Positions 13,898 through 22,992 of a stretch of DNA of 22,992 nucleotides are shown here, piece after piece. The position numbers and the translations under genes are program-made. Within the stretch, counting starts at the first letter, position 1. Each line of letters opens with the position of its first letter. The notes under the pieces were generated by a model that was not told the origin of the DNA, ran no database searches, and saw nothing but the letters and a program-made list of their open reading frames with translations. This DNA is from Paulinella micropora (taxonomy: Eukaryota; Cercozoa; Imbricatea; Euglyphida): assembly GCA_009731375.1 (NCBI GenBank), contig BJOX01000125.1, positions 36,759 through 59,750 of the forward strand. Direction: 5' to 3'.

Positions 13898-14767
13898 NNN
13901 NNNNNNNNNNNNNNNNNNNNNATATTCGGGACCTGAGGATTGTGCAACAGTACAATACGATGACCTCGTTATGAAAGTCCGAGCCTCGATCAGAACATAT
14001 CTTTCTTGGCACTCCAATCTGTGAGATGATCCTATCGATCAGCGCCTCGGCCGTCGTCTTGCCGGTAACGTCTTTGACAGGGATGATCCACACATAGTTG
14101 GTGGCTTTGTCAATAGCCGTAAGGAGGTATTTGTAACCTTCCTTCGATTCTGGGAAAGGTCCCACATGATCAATGTGTATAAACTCAAACATCCCCGCAT
14201 GAAGAGGAAATTCGCCGATCAGGCCGAAATTTGCCTTCAGCGGTGTTTTGTTTATCTTGCACGGGATGCATGCGTCCACAACCTGATTTATCTCCTCCTT
14301 CATCTTCTTCCACCAGAATCGTCTCGCTACGAACATGTGAGTTCGTTGTCGACCCGGATGCACCAAAAGTGGGCAATTGTGGGCTGCGACAAATATAAAT
14401 CGTCTCAGACTCTCGGGTACCCAAAGAGTCCATTTGTCCGGCTGTGACGCATAGCGACCGTGAAGGCCCTTGTACCACAGTAGACCATCTCTCCATCCCA
14501 TCTCCTTCATCTGATCTTTGATCGCTTTCGTCATCTTTAGCTCATCCGGGTTCTGATATAACTGTATGAGTTCCTTAAACTCCGGATCTTGAGCCTGTTG
14601 TTGCCTCCATGCGGTAGGCGAGGCTATATGGATAGTACCATCTTCTAGCCGTACCCCGATTCTTTCCGGGTCATCGTCTAGGTCACTTCTCCGCTCTTGA
14701 GGAGGCTCCGCATAAACTTCCTGCGTCTCCTCTTCCTCTCTTATGTTCGCCTTCGCATTCTCATATA
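13898..14767 (-). pseudogene. Ty3/gypsy integrase, catalytic core interrupted
   Basis: This protein would join retroelement cDNA to host DNA. Counting in the frame that starts at 14876, it shows a zinc-binding HHCC domain (His166, His173, Cys203, Cys206, with FWWKKM between) and the catalytic core with Asp236 in HIDHVGPFP and Asp296 in CSDRGSDF, 60 residues apart. The third acidic residue, expected about 35 residues further on, is absent. After DFHNE the DNA passes straight to the linker before GPY/F in a different frame (junction near 13958-13968), so about 100 codons are missing. Upstream of the HHCC domain is a charged linker typical of the segment after RNase H. A 24-N gap (13898-13921) lies after the junction. 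Confidence 0.85.
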
Positions 14768-14777
14768 NNNNNNNNNN
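14768..14777. other. Assembly gap at the expected RT/RNase H position
   Basis: Ten N lie between the end of the protease region (TDFWGDEPTWPRT in one - frame) and the linker before integrase (YENAKANIREEEE). In Ty3/gypsy elements RT and RNase H, together about 1.5-2 kb, belong here. If the 10 N are a placeholder of unknown size, those domains may simply be unsequenced. Confidence 0.7.
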
Positions 14778-14827
14778 ACGTTCGCGGCCACGTGGGCTCG
14801 TCACCCCAGAAATCAGTAATAAAACTT

Positions 14828-15670
14828 TTAATAGTTTCTGGTGGAGTATCCGGATTCGCCCCGTTCTCCTTGGCACAAACGCCTCCCTTTTTCTTCTCCT
14901 ACTTTTGCATGGAAACAGTATCCATTAGTAATGTGGACATCTGCTCCTACTCCTTCCGCAAATCTCGCCAACGACTGGCTTCTTTGTGCGACACATTCTA
15001 TCTCCTCCTTCCGCTTCTCAATTAAGTCATCAATAGACTTTTTGTCCCAATGGCATGTCGCAACTGTGACAGTGCACACTTGGGATTCCCAATTGTCGGT
15101 CGAGGACAGCTTGTCCGGTCTTATGACATGAGGGTGAACATAGACCTCAAGTGCCTCATGCACGATGGCCATCTTTTTGTGATCCATCGCTAGACTCAGC
15201 TCATAAGCCTCATAAGAGTCAGTAGCGTTGAAGGGATCAATATCGTTCTTTTCTCCTCTTTTTACTCCATATATCACTCGCCGTGCGGCGCAATCAATCA
15301 CAGCCCCCATCGTAGCCAATTGGTCATACGATAGTAATATTGATCCGTGGTAACCGGGGACGACATAAAGGTCCATGCGGTATACTCGTGCGGATTTTAA
15401 TTTAAAGGTCAGTGTGATGATTCCCGTGATGACCGTCCGGCTACCCACTCCCTTCAGAGTGCCAGTCGAATTTTTCATATTTCCGTCCACCCAGTCCCGG
15501 TATCGATTTAAAAGCTTCCGGCCGACAATATTAATATTCGCCATCGTATCATTACCAGCTTTTAATACTGTCTTCAAAGTTTCACAATAAAGTTCTGTAT
15601 AACACAGAGCATCAGGCCTGTGTATATTGGCTGCGAGAACAAGAAACGTTCCAAATTTTGGAGTCTTGTC
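14828..15670 (-). pseudogene. Retropepsin-like protease domain, aberrant active site
   Basis: The - frame is open from about 15670 to 14828. It has the retropepsin layout: an active-site loop region (TVLKAGNDTMANINIVGRKL), a flap-like LKGVGSRTVITG, and the C-terminal hallmark GSILLSYDQLATMGAVIDCA. Where the family has Asp-Thr/Ser-Gly this copy reads Lys-Ala-Gly (15554-15562), so the catalytic Asp appears to be lost. The frame ends at 14828, but a neighbouring frame continues protein-like (ENGANPDTPPETIKSFITDF) to the gap at 14777, so a frameshift probably broke it. It overlaps the end of the preceding frame (16047-15574) by about 100 bases in a different phase, as at a gag-pol junction. Confidence 0.7.
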
Positions 15671-16047
15671 TCAAAGTTTTTCATCTCCTCCTTCTTCTCC
15701 TCCTGCTTCAGCTCATTAACATTTTTATTATTCTGCGGTACTGGTGCGTTTACTATGTTAGTGACATTGTCTTGTGGCACTTGAGTGCACACATTGTCTT
15801 TTTTCTCGCCACCCGCCGCGATCGTAGACATTGAGTCTGTTCGTGGTTGTTTGCTTGGCCGAGGCGATACGTCTGCCATTGGCCTCCTCGCCTCCATCGC
15901 AAGTCTCGCCTTCCTATTTGCATCAGTTATCATTGGTAACCCGTGATGTGTGAACGGGTATGAGACTACCTTGTGGCTGCAGTCTCTGTGTGCCCACATC
16001 TTTGCTCTCACATAGAGGAAGCGTTGGACCAGTCTGCACAACAGCAT
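15574..16047 (-). CDS. 157-residue frame between gag and protease
   Basis: An ATG-started frame lies 67 bases after the gag stop and overlaps the protease frame. It is polar and rich in Lys, Glu, Asn and Gln (fragments ITDANRKARLAMEARRPM, NELKQEEKKEEMKNFETRLQ). The latter could form a coiled coil and corresponds to a gag-pol linker. I recognise no domain. Whether it was translated alone or fused by frameshifting to gag and pol cannot be told from one decayed copy. Confidence 0.5.
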   Translation of the reverse strand: MLLCRLVQRFLYVRAKMWAHRDCSHKVVSYPFTHHGLPMITDANRKARLAMEARRPMADVSPRPSKQPRTDSMSTIAAGGEKKDNVCTQVPQDNVTNIVNAPVPQNNKNVNELKQEEKKEEMKNFETRLQNLERFLFSQPIYTGLMLCVIQNFIVKL

Positions 16048-16114
16048 GAGAAAGCACTGTGACTTTAGGGTTAAACTTCACAGTCTTCTCCTTCCTCCCT
16101 TCTTCCCCCTGCCG

Positions 16115-17676
16115 TCATTCCACCACCTCGAAACGATTACCTTGAGTAGTGTCCGGGTAGGATGACGTATCGATGTCCGAGGCAGTGTTGTAGGCCTGAC
16201 CTCGACCGAAATTCGGGTTGGAGCTTGCCCATGAGCCTCCTCCTCCTCTGGGTGGGGGGGCTGGAGCCCGAAAAGCTCTCCCTCCGTAAGGGGTATATCC
16301 CCGACCTCCTCCTCTTCCTCTCTGAGGGGTTCCCTGCCACCTCGGGGCTCCTCTCCATGCTCCTCCTCCTCCTCCTCCTCCTCCTCCTCGTCCTCCTGCT
16401 CCTGCTCCTCCTCCTCGTCCTCTTTGAGAGGCCTTTGAGTTCTTTTGTCTCTCCCTTTCCTCCTTCTTCTCCTTCATCCTCTTCATATAGGCAAGAATTG
16501 CCTCTCTTAACTCCTCATCATCACACTGATTGGCATACCAGCCTTCGTTCATAGCGGCAATCTGAAGCATATTGAAAAGGCCCGGTTCCTTGCCTTCCGT
16601 CCTGCTCAGAAAATTTGCCCTTGCTGTTGGGTTCTTCATATCATGATTGAAAGAGCAGTCTCTGTTCTCCATCTGTGCCTTACACTGCAAGCCCGCGAAC
16701 CACCTCCAGCATGCGGTCTTCAGGTCTGGCTCTCTCTGTCTCTTCCAACCGGCAACTCTGTTTGTGTACGTGGCTTGTGCGCCAACAGGTACACCGCCTG
16801 CCTGTGTCATATGTGCCTCCGTGACTGAGTCCAAGTGCGAGCATGCACTCATCACTTCTTGAAACAGTGCTGCCGGAGCAACGCCTTGAACCGTAGTTTC
16901 GAACACGTGTGTCTCGAGGAAGTTCTTGGACTTCACTGTACTAAACGTCGAGCATTGTTGTATGAGTTGAGTAAGCTTGCTCGGGTGCACTGTGTGTAAC
17001 GCCGAGAAGAAATAAAGAATGATCGGCTTGCGGCCATAGAATAGCCCATAGGAGGAAACTACCTCCGTAAGGGTCGCCGCCAAGCCAACAGCACTCCTCA
17101 AACTCATCGCCACTGTCTCAAAGATTTCAAATCCTATGAGAGTACCAGTGCAGAGATGCTGGTATCCATGAGATTGAAAATATGAAATGAGTGTGGCCAC
17201 CGCCAGTTCACACTGAGCGTCTAGGCCTGTTGAATTGTTTCTCTTAATCTCTTCCTTCTTTCTCAAAAGCTTGTACTGTGTTAGATCGAATCCCTCCGAG
17301 ACTAGAGATTGGTCAAAAACAGTAACAAGAGCCTCATATTCCTGAGTTTCATCACAAGGAAAAGCCTTCATGCAGGCATTGATCTCTTTGAGCTTGCTCA
17401 AAAGCGAAGCATCAGAGTCTTTGTCTGAGCTCGTCTTGGCATATAGCATGAGACTTGCCACTCCTCCTTTCTTCCCCTTGAAGGCATTTATGATGTTTTG
17501 TCTATCCTTCTTCTCCGTGTTTGTGACCACCACCGTAGTTGAGCCCGGGGGTGTAGGGGCTGGTGGGGCAGGAGCTGGTGGGGGAAGATATGTCGGAGGG
17601 TGTGCCCTTGCACCACTCACTTTTGCTTTCATTCTTTCCAGTCTCATCTTCTTCTCGAACTCCTCCTTCTCTTTCG
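16115..17676 (-). CDS. Gag, C-terminal two thirds: capsid-like region, CCCH finger, RGG tail
   Basis: About 520 codons, open from the gap at 17677 to a stop at 16115. Numbering residues from 17692, there is a charged coiled-coil-like start, a Pro/Ala-rich linker (30-50), a helical capsid-like region (60-300, not recognisable as a named family), a zinc-finger-like Cys328-x8-Cys337-x8-Cys346-x3-His350, a charged helix (390-420), and a Gly/Arg-rich tail with RGG repeats (424-490) ending GNRFEVVE. Gag coats the element RNA and forms the particle. Most Ty3/gypsy gags carry a CCHC knuckle; here a CCCH-type finger plus RGG repeats may serve RNA binding. The Gly tract is encoded by a near-perfect (CTC)n array on the + strand (16358-16425). 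Confidence 0.75.
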
Positions 17677-17686
17677 NNNNNNNNNN

Positions 17687-18929
17687 TCTCATTCTCTTTC
17701 GCCTTCGTCTTCTCAGATATCACCAGCTTTTGAGCATGAGTGATAAAGGCCACCAATTCAGAAGCAGATCTGAGAAAATTATATTTCTCCACATATTGGT
17801 CAACACCTGCTTTGTTGGCGACCNNNNNNNNNNAGTTGATTTAAGGACAGTGATCCTTGGTAGGAATCCATCTCTTCCACGCCTCCTTGTGCAGTAACGC
17901 ACCCATCAACAGTCTGATCTTGGTCAGTATTCTGTCAGTCTTCTCTAACTCATCAATCACAGGATGAGTTTCTCCTGCTGCCTTAATGCTTTTTTCCATC
18001 TCTGCCTTCCCCTCCTCCAAGGCCTTCACTTCCATCGTAAAAAAATGAAATACGCCATTCGAGTTTTTCGAACCCAGAATGTTCTTCATTTTTGTTATAT
18101 CGACTGCCTCTTGACCAGTTGCGAGGAATCTGGCCTTTGCTCATGGGTTTGTGTACTGGAGGTAACTCTCACACCGTGGGCCGTATGAACGTTCCCAAAT
18201 CAGGGTTTGAGTATGTACCCCAAAGATAGCATCCAGTAGTTCAAGGTGGGTATGTGAGTCCCCAAACACTTGATATGCTGTATCTTCTTTCTCTCTTCTT
18301 GATCAGAGACCAGTTTGCCGAGGAACTGTGCTGTGTTTGATAATGGGATATAGACATCCCTTTTAGCACGACTTTTCCCTCTTCTTTGATCCTGAGGGAT
18401 CCACACATAAGCGTCCTTCCCTACCCCTATCTTGTTATCAAACTCTTCTTTAGAGAGGTCATAGTGGGCTTGCACCCACTGTTGTTCCTCCACTGTGATC
18501 TCCTCCCTCTCAATATGAATCAAGTCGATCATTTTTCGTCCTCCTCCTCCCGTGTGGGCAGGTGGCATGGGATTACCATATGCTCCTCCTCCTCCTGTCT
18601 CTTCTTGTTCAAATCCTCCTCCATCTTCGTCTCCTCCATATCCTCCTATGTCGTCCCAGCTCTCGTCTGCTCCTCCTCCCACTCCTTCATCTCCTCGCCC
18701 TCCTCCTACTCCTCCTACTCCTCCTACTCTTCCTACTCTTCGTCTATTTATCTCTGTTCTTCCACCTACTCCTCCTTCTTCTTCTTCTTCTTGGTCTTGT
18801 CTTCCTCCTCCTTCTCCTTCTTCATTCAATCCTCCTCCTCCTCCTTCATTCAATCCTCCTCCTCCCTTCTTCTTCTTCTCTCTGTTCTGCTTCCAAGGAG
18901 TCACTCACCTCGGCGGTCTCTGTCGACAT
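17687..18929 (-). pseudogene. Gag, N-terminal third, broken
   Basis: Several - frames in succession look like one original reading frame. (1) ATG at 18929, STETAEV, then after a duplicated GTGA a second frame to 18200 that is Gly/Glu/Arg-rich for 120 residues and then compact (HIEREEITVEEQQWVQAHYD, DAYVWIPQDQRRGKSRAK). (2) A frame open from 18140 to 17841 (GQEAVDITKMKNILGSKNSN, then a Glu/Lys-rich helix). (3) From the 10-N gap at 17824-17833 to the one at 17677-17686 (DQYVEKYNFLRSASELVAFI). The pieces join end to end without large gaps, so small indels probably split a gag of about 900 residues. Confidence 0.55.
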
Positions 18930-18976
18930 GATGTCGTAGTAGTAATAACAGGAGGACAGTGTCAGCTCCTATGTTT

Positions 18977-19034
<58 letters not shown>

Positions 19035-19768
19035 CTTTTTTTTTCCTTTTTTTTTTTTTTAAAAAAAAAAAAAAAAGGGNNNNNNNNNNNNNNNNNNNNN
19101 NNNNNNNNNNNNNNNNNNNNNNNNNNNNNNNNNNNNNNNNNNNNNNNNNNNNNNNNNNNNNNNNNNNNNNNNNNNNNNNNNNNNNNNNNNNNNNNNNNNN
19201 NNNNNNNNNNNNNNNNNNNNNNNNNNNNNNNNNNNNNNNNNNNNNNNNNNNNNNNNNNNNNNNNNNNNNNNNNNNNNNNNNATAGAGAAGCTAGAAAAGC
19301 TCTCCTTGAGAAGTCGACAGTCGGTCGGATAGGTTCTCAGACCTACCTTTAGAAAACGATCAGAGATTTGCAAAAATACTCTGACGTATGTGTGAGATAA
19401 TGCAGATAAATGCACAAACTAGAAGGGTAGAGTGTTGTGCTCCTGTCCCTATGCTTGTTTGTGTTTTGTGTGTGTTCCTTCACTCTTCTGTCCACCTCCT
19501 TCTTCTTGGTGTGAGAACAGCAAGAACGACAGAGAGTTTGTATCTGATGTCTCCTTGTGAGCACACAGATATTGATTGGGCTAGAGGGTACGAGACACCT
19601 GCTTGAGACCAATCAAATTATTTGTTTTGTGAGAAAGAGTTATGAGGGAGCTGTGTTGGAGTATTTGTTTTCGTCTGACGTCCCCGTGTGAGACAGGTCA
19701 GTGAAAATTCACTTTGTTGCCTGTGTGGCAAAGCAGAAAGAAATCACCCTAGTGATGTGGACTCCAAA
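18930..19768. other. Retroelement 5' leader with poly-T, poly-A and a 202-N gap
   Basis: Between the gag start and the 5' LTR (- strand orientation). A T-run (18979-19064 with a few C) and an A-run border the gap at 19080-19281. 19282-19768 is unique and without a convincing frame, as expected for a leader. Confidence 0.6.
19751..19766 (-). other. Primer binding site
   Basis: On the - strand, TGGAGTCCACATCACT starts two bases after the 5' LTR end (ATTACA-TT). It is complementary to a tRNA 3' end reading ...TGTGGACT-CCA. The TGG start, the position and the orientation all fit. I cannot name the tRNA. Confidence 0.65.
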
Positions 19769-20006
19769 TGTAATGCCCCCAATTATAGCTCAAGAAAAAG
19801 TCGGTAATACAACCAAACACAGTCCTCAAGAATGAGAATGATGTCTCGTTGTATTAGCTTAGTGAAGCAGAAAAGGAAAACGGCAACAGACCAGGAATAA
19901 AATGACATCAGGTCCAGTCCGGACAAATAATACTGAAAAACAGGCTGGTGCACCTGTCACCAGGAAAAGATACTTTTTACCGGCTATCCGGGTGGTGATG
20001 CCTACA
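19769..20006 (-). repeat. 5' LTR of the retroelement
   Basis: Partner of the LTR at 11287-11525. Read on the - strand it begins TGTAGGCATC and ends CATTACA. For a - strand element this copy holds the promoter. Confidence 0.9.
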
Positions 20007-20010
20007 CTTG
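20007..20010. repeat. Target-site duplication, right (CTTG)
   Basis: CTTG directly after the right LTR matches the four bases before the left LTR. Confidence 0.7.
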
Positions 20011-21179
20011 ACCGGATCTACCCCGGTTTACTAGCAGAGCTCAACTGAAAGAGAACTTGGGCCGGGAGTCATCAAGCGGTTTAATGTATAATGAACACAA
20101 CGTGACTTGCCAGCAGTGTTCAAAGCTAACCTCCACTTCCGACCTATAACAGAAAGGGAACTCAGAATTGAATCCCGGTCAACCGCAGTAACCGAAGCCA
20201 AAATGAAAACCCCGCACTCAGTGAAGAAACGGAGTGTCACTATGACTGGGTCACAACTTACACTATTCTTTTGTCCGTAACTTCAAGTTCGGGCCTGCAC
20301 AAACTTGAATGCCAAAACATACCAACAAACAACAACCCATAAGTGCAATTTCCCTTACTATGATCATGAGTCATAAGTTTTGCCATATTCCCAGTTACGG
20401 GAAAAACTGCTAAATTCCACGGAATTTCCGTACCAATTATATATCCTTATCCTTCAGACGGTTTGTTCCAAAAGTGTAGGCGCAGATAGGTGACTGATTA
20501 ATAAATATTAATATCATGGCTTGCCAGTGTTTTCAACTGCTCAAACCTACTCAAGTTTGTGTCACACTTACTCTTGTAGTCACGGTTTTTTGAGAGTCCG
20601 CTAGGCTTTTTTATTGAAGTAGCGTTTTCATATATTTTTTCATGCAAAAACATGCATTTAGTGGTACAACTGCGCGATCAAGGGCAAGTATTATATTTTC
20701 TAAATGATATTATATAATATCAAAAAGTGTTTGCGTTTACGCAAGCACTGTTTTAATAGAATACTTGCCACTCGTAGAGCTGAGTGGGAAGCAGAAGAGA
20801 TGAAATGGAAGAGGTATCAAGAGATACAAAAAGAGAAAACATGAAATGTAAAAAAAAAGCAGTCACAGTTTAAGGTCATGCAGAGACCCGATGCAATTTA
20901 ACGTCATGCCGCGGCGTAAAAACTCAGAAAAAGAAACGAATTTATAGCGGAAATCAATCAATAGATTCGGACTAAGCCTGATTTTGACTCGAATCCGACC
21001 TTTGTTCAACTGTGGACGCCATTGACTGAGTACTAGGATGATGCTCAAGCTGCTGCTGTTTATCATCAGACTCACCTTTAATACGATTTCCTACAAGTTG
21101 TACAAATAAATATATGAAATCCTCTTTCATTATAAACTACCATCTGAAAATATGTTTGTTTCTTTTTGTAGTCTTTTGA

Positions 21180-21180
<1 letters not shown>
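20011..21180. other. AT-rich unique flank, nothing recognised
   Basis: About 1.2 kb without an open frame above about 70 codons, RNA gene or strong repeat on either strand. Confidence 0.5.
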
Positions 21181-21182
<2 letters not shown>

Positions 21183-21268
<86 letters not shown>

Positions 21269-21286
21269 CTTTTTTTNNNNNNNNNN
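21183..21286. repeat. Poly-T tract ending in a gap
   Basis: More than 80 T residues with one C run into a 10-N gap at 21277-21286. The Lys and Phe runs in frames here are artefacts. Confidence 0.93.
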
Positions 21287-21437
21287 CCCAAGGCAAACTC
21301 GTGTCAACTGAGGCTTTTTGCCACAGTCGCCTTGCCCCACCCCATGGTTTTTTTTGCTTTTGTTCTCTGTTCCTTTTTTTCCTTCTTTGTTGCTTTTGGT
21401 AAAACAGCGATTAGCAAGTGACTTCTACAAGACAAGC

Positions 21438-21497
21438 CAAATAATTATCCAAACTATACTACCCAGTCAAATAATTATCCAAACTATCCTACCTGAG
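21438..21497 (+). repeat. 30-bp direct duplication
   Basis: CAAATAATTATCCAAACTAT occurs at 21438 and again at 21468, followed by (A/C)CTACC in both copies. It is a simple local duplication in otherwise unique sequence. Confidence 0.85.
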
Positions 21498-21647
21498 ATT
21501 GGAGTTAAAGCAATGTGCCTGCGACAAGGTAAGCACACAGTACAGAGGGATCTTACTTGATTGGCCCTTGCACTTCCTACATCTTGGAGAAAGTGATTTA
21601 ACTTGGAGATCGTGACAGAGAGATATCTGAAATATTTAAGAAGAAAG

Positions 21648-21757
21648 GAGGAGGAGGGGGAGAAGGAGAAGGAGAAGGAGAAGAAGAAGAAGAAGAAGAA
21701 GAAGAAGAAGAAGAAGAAGAAGAAGAAGAAGAAGAAGAAGAAGAAGAAGAGAAGAAG
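21648..21757. repeat. (GGAGAA)/(GAA)n microsatellite
   Basis: GGAG and GGAGAA repeats pass into about 75 bp of GAA triplets. Confidence 0.93.
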
Positions 21758-22007
21758 GTCTTGGTCACCTCTCAAATGTTGCTGGCGATCAAACAAAACG
21801 AATGTCTAATGATACCGATACGAATCCATTTCCTAGAGATTATATATACTGCCCGGCGAACTTTTGCCAATCTCTGTTCTCCTCCACAGTCAGTTTGTCG
21901 TCCCTGCAGTTCGGACAGAAGCCATTTTCATAATAGGCTGGAAAGGATGGACATTGCACTCTACTGGACCATTCACACGTCGGACACTCTACTAGGAAAG
22001 TTTTTAG

Positions 22008-22250
22008 TTCGACCATGTGTCCTTGCTGCGGCTAGTTGCCGTCGGCTATGTGTTCCACAAGACCACAAGTGAGAGAGCGACACGTCGTGGTCAGTGGATG
22101 GTAGCCAGAAGCTACCGAAGGCTGAGATTTCTTTTTCGCAGACAGAACGTGCAAGATCACCTGATCCAAGCAGTCGAGAGGATGTTTTGTCGAGAGTTGA
22201 GCGAAAATGAAGCAAAGAGGCGAGAGAAAAGAGAGGACAGGAGAGGAGAC
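22008..22250 (+). CDS. Possible exon, function unknown
   Basis: The + frame is open from 22008 (after TAG at 22005) into the (GA)n tract. The first 80 codons are not low-complexity and look protein-like: LVAVGYVFHK, RSYRRLRFLFRRQNVQDHLI, ERMFCRELSENEAKRRE. It has no in-frame ATG near the start, so it would need an upstream exon. The overlapping frame to its left (ending 22072; ALYWTIHTSDTLLG) could be its partner. It is Arg-rich and I recognise no family. It could equally be chance or a transposon remnant. Confidence 0.25.
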
Positions 22251-22284
<34 letters not shown>

Positions 22285-22377
22285 GGAGGGAGAGAGGGAG
22301 GGAGGGAGGGAGAGAAAGAAAGAGAAAGAAAAAAAGAGAGAGAGAGAGAGGGGGGGGGGGGGAGANNNNNNNNNNAG

Positions 22378-22438
<61 letters not shown>

Positions 22439-22439
22439 C

Positions 22440-22489
<50 letters not shown>

Positions 22490-22518
22490 CTAGATAGGTA
22501 GATAGATAGCTAGCTAGC

Positions 22519-22601
<83 letters not shown>

Positions 22602-22733
22602 GGGAGGGAGAGATTGAGAGAGGGAGAGAAAGAAAGAAAGAAAGAGAGACAGAGAGAGAGACAGAGAGAGATTGAGAGCGAGAGAGAGTGTGTGTGTGTG
22701 TGTCTGTGTGTGTGAGTGTGAGTGTGAGTGTGA

Positions 22734-22766
<33 letters not shown>

Positions 22767-22795
22767 TGTGTGTGTGTGTGTGTATGTGTGAGGAG

Positions 22796-22840
<45 letters not shown>

Positions 22841-22894
22841 TGTATGTTTGTGTTTGTGTGTGTGTGTGAGCGTGAGTGTGTGTGTGTGTGTGAG

Positions 22895-22939
<45 letters not shown>

Positions 22940-22992
22940 GTGTGTGTGTGTGTGTGAGAGAGAGAGTGTGTGTGTGTGTGTGTGTGTGTGTG
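22248..22992. repeat. (GA)n, (GATA)n and (GT)n tract to window end
   Basis: GA/GGGA/GAAA repeats with a G-run and a 10-N gap (22366-22375), then about 190 bp of GATA, then alternating GA and GT blocks to the last base. It probably continues beyond the window. Confidence 0.95.

Noticed and set aside
16162-16554. Leu-rich + strand frame
   Set aside because: Antisense of the Gly-rich RGG tail of gag, with a (CTC)n composition.
18552-19352. Pro/Ser/Leu-rich + strand frames over the gag region
   Set aside because: They are antisense shadows of the Gly/Glu-rich gag N-terminus and continue through poly-T and a 202-N gap.

Overview
This is draft eukaryotic nuclear DNA. The evidence is GT-AG introns, a tRNA-derived SINE family, a Ty3/gypsy-type LTR retroelement, extreme microsatellite density and scaffold gaps shown as N runs (many exactly 10 N, probably unknown-size placeholders). 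The host is not identifiable with certainty. A unicellular alga or protist, for example a chromerid-like alveolate, would fit, but this is a weak inference.

Layout. 1-2.7 kb: SINE copies embedded in (ATT)n, three short tandem-repeat families and gaps. 2.8-6.75 kb: the only host gene I can reconstruct with confidence, on the + strand. At least 11 very short exons (28-178 nt) are separated by introns built largely of (CTAT)n, (ACAT)n and related arrays. All ten exon junctions keep reading-frame phase and the last exon ends in TAG; the 5' end is probably missing. 6.75-7.6 kb: 3' flank and an (AGT)n array. 7.6-10.5 kb: a foldback-like inverted repeat whose arms are built from a recurring palindromic GAATTG-N4-CAATTC motif. 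Its spacer holds (GA)n/(CT)n/(GT)n, (CTT)n and a 13-bp minisatellite.

11,287-20,006: one complete but decayed LTR retroelement on the - strand. Its 238-239 bp LTRs are flanked by matching CTTG, with a primer binding site and a polypurine tract in the right places. It carries a long broken gag (capsid-like region, CCCH finger, RGG-rich tail), a retropepsin-like domain with an aberrant active site, an integrase (HHCC, two Asp, GPY/F) that lost its catalytic Glu in an internal deletion, and an extra unidentified coding region after the integrase. No reverse transcriptase or RNase H is visible; a gap lies exactly where they belong. A SINE sits inside its 3' untranslated part, so the SINE inserted later.

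20-23 kb: non-coding flank, poly-T beside a gap, (GAA)n, one weak exon-like open frame, then a long (GA)n/(GATA)n/(GT)n tract running to the window end.

The most interesting items are the gene hidden between microsatellite introns, the exon fragments duplicated inside those introns, the SINE-(ATT)n association and the unusual gag/pol organisation.
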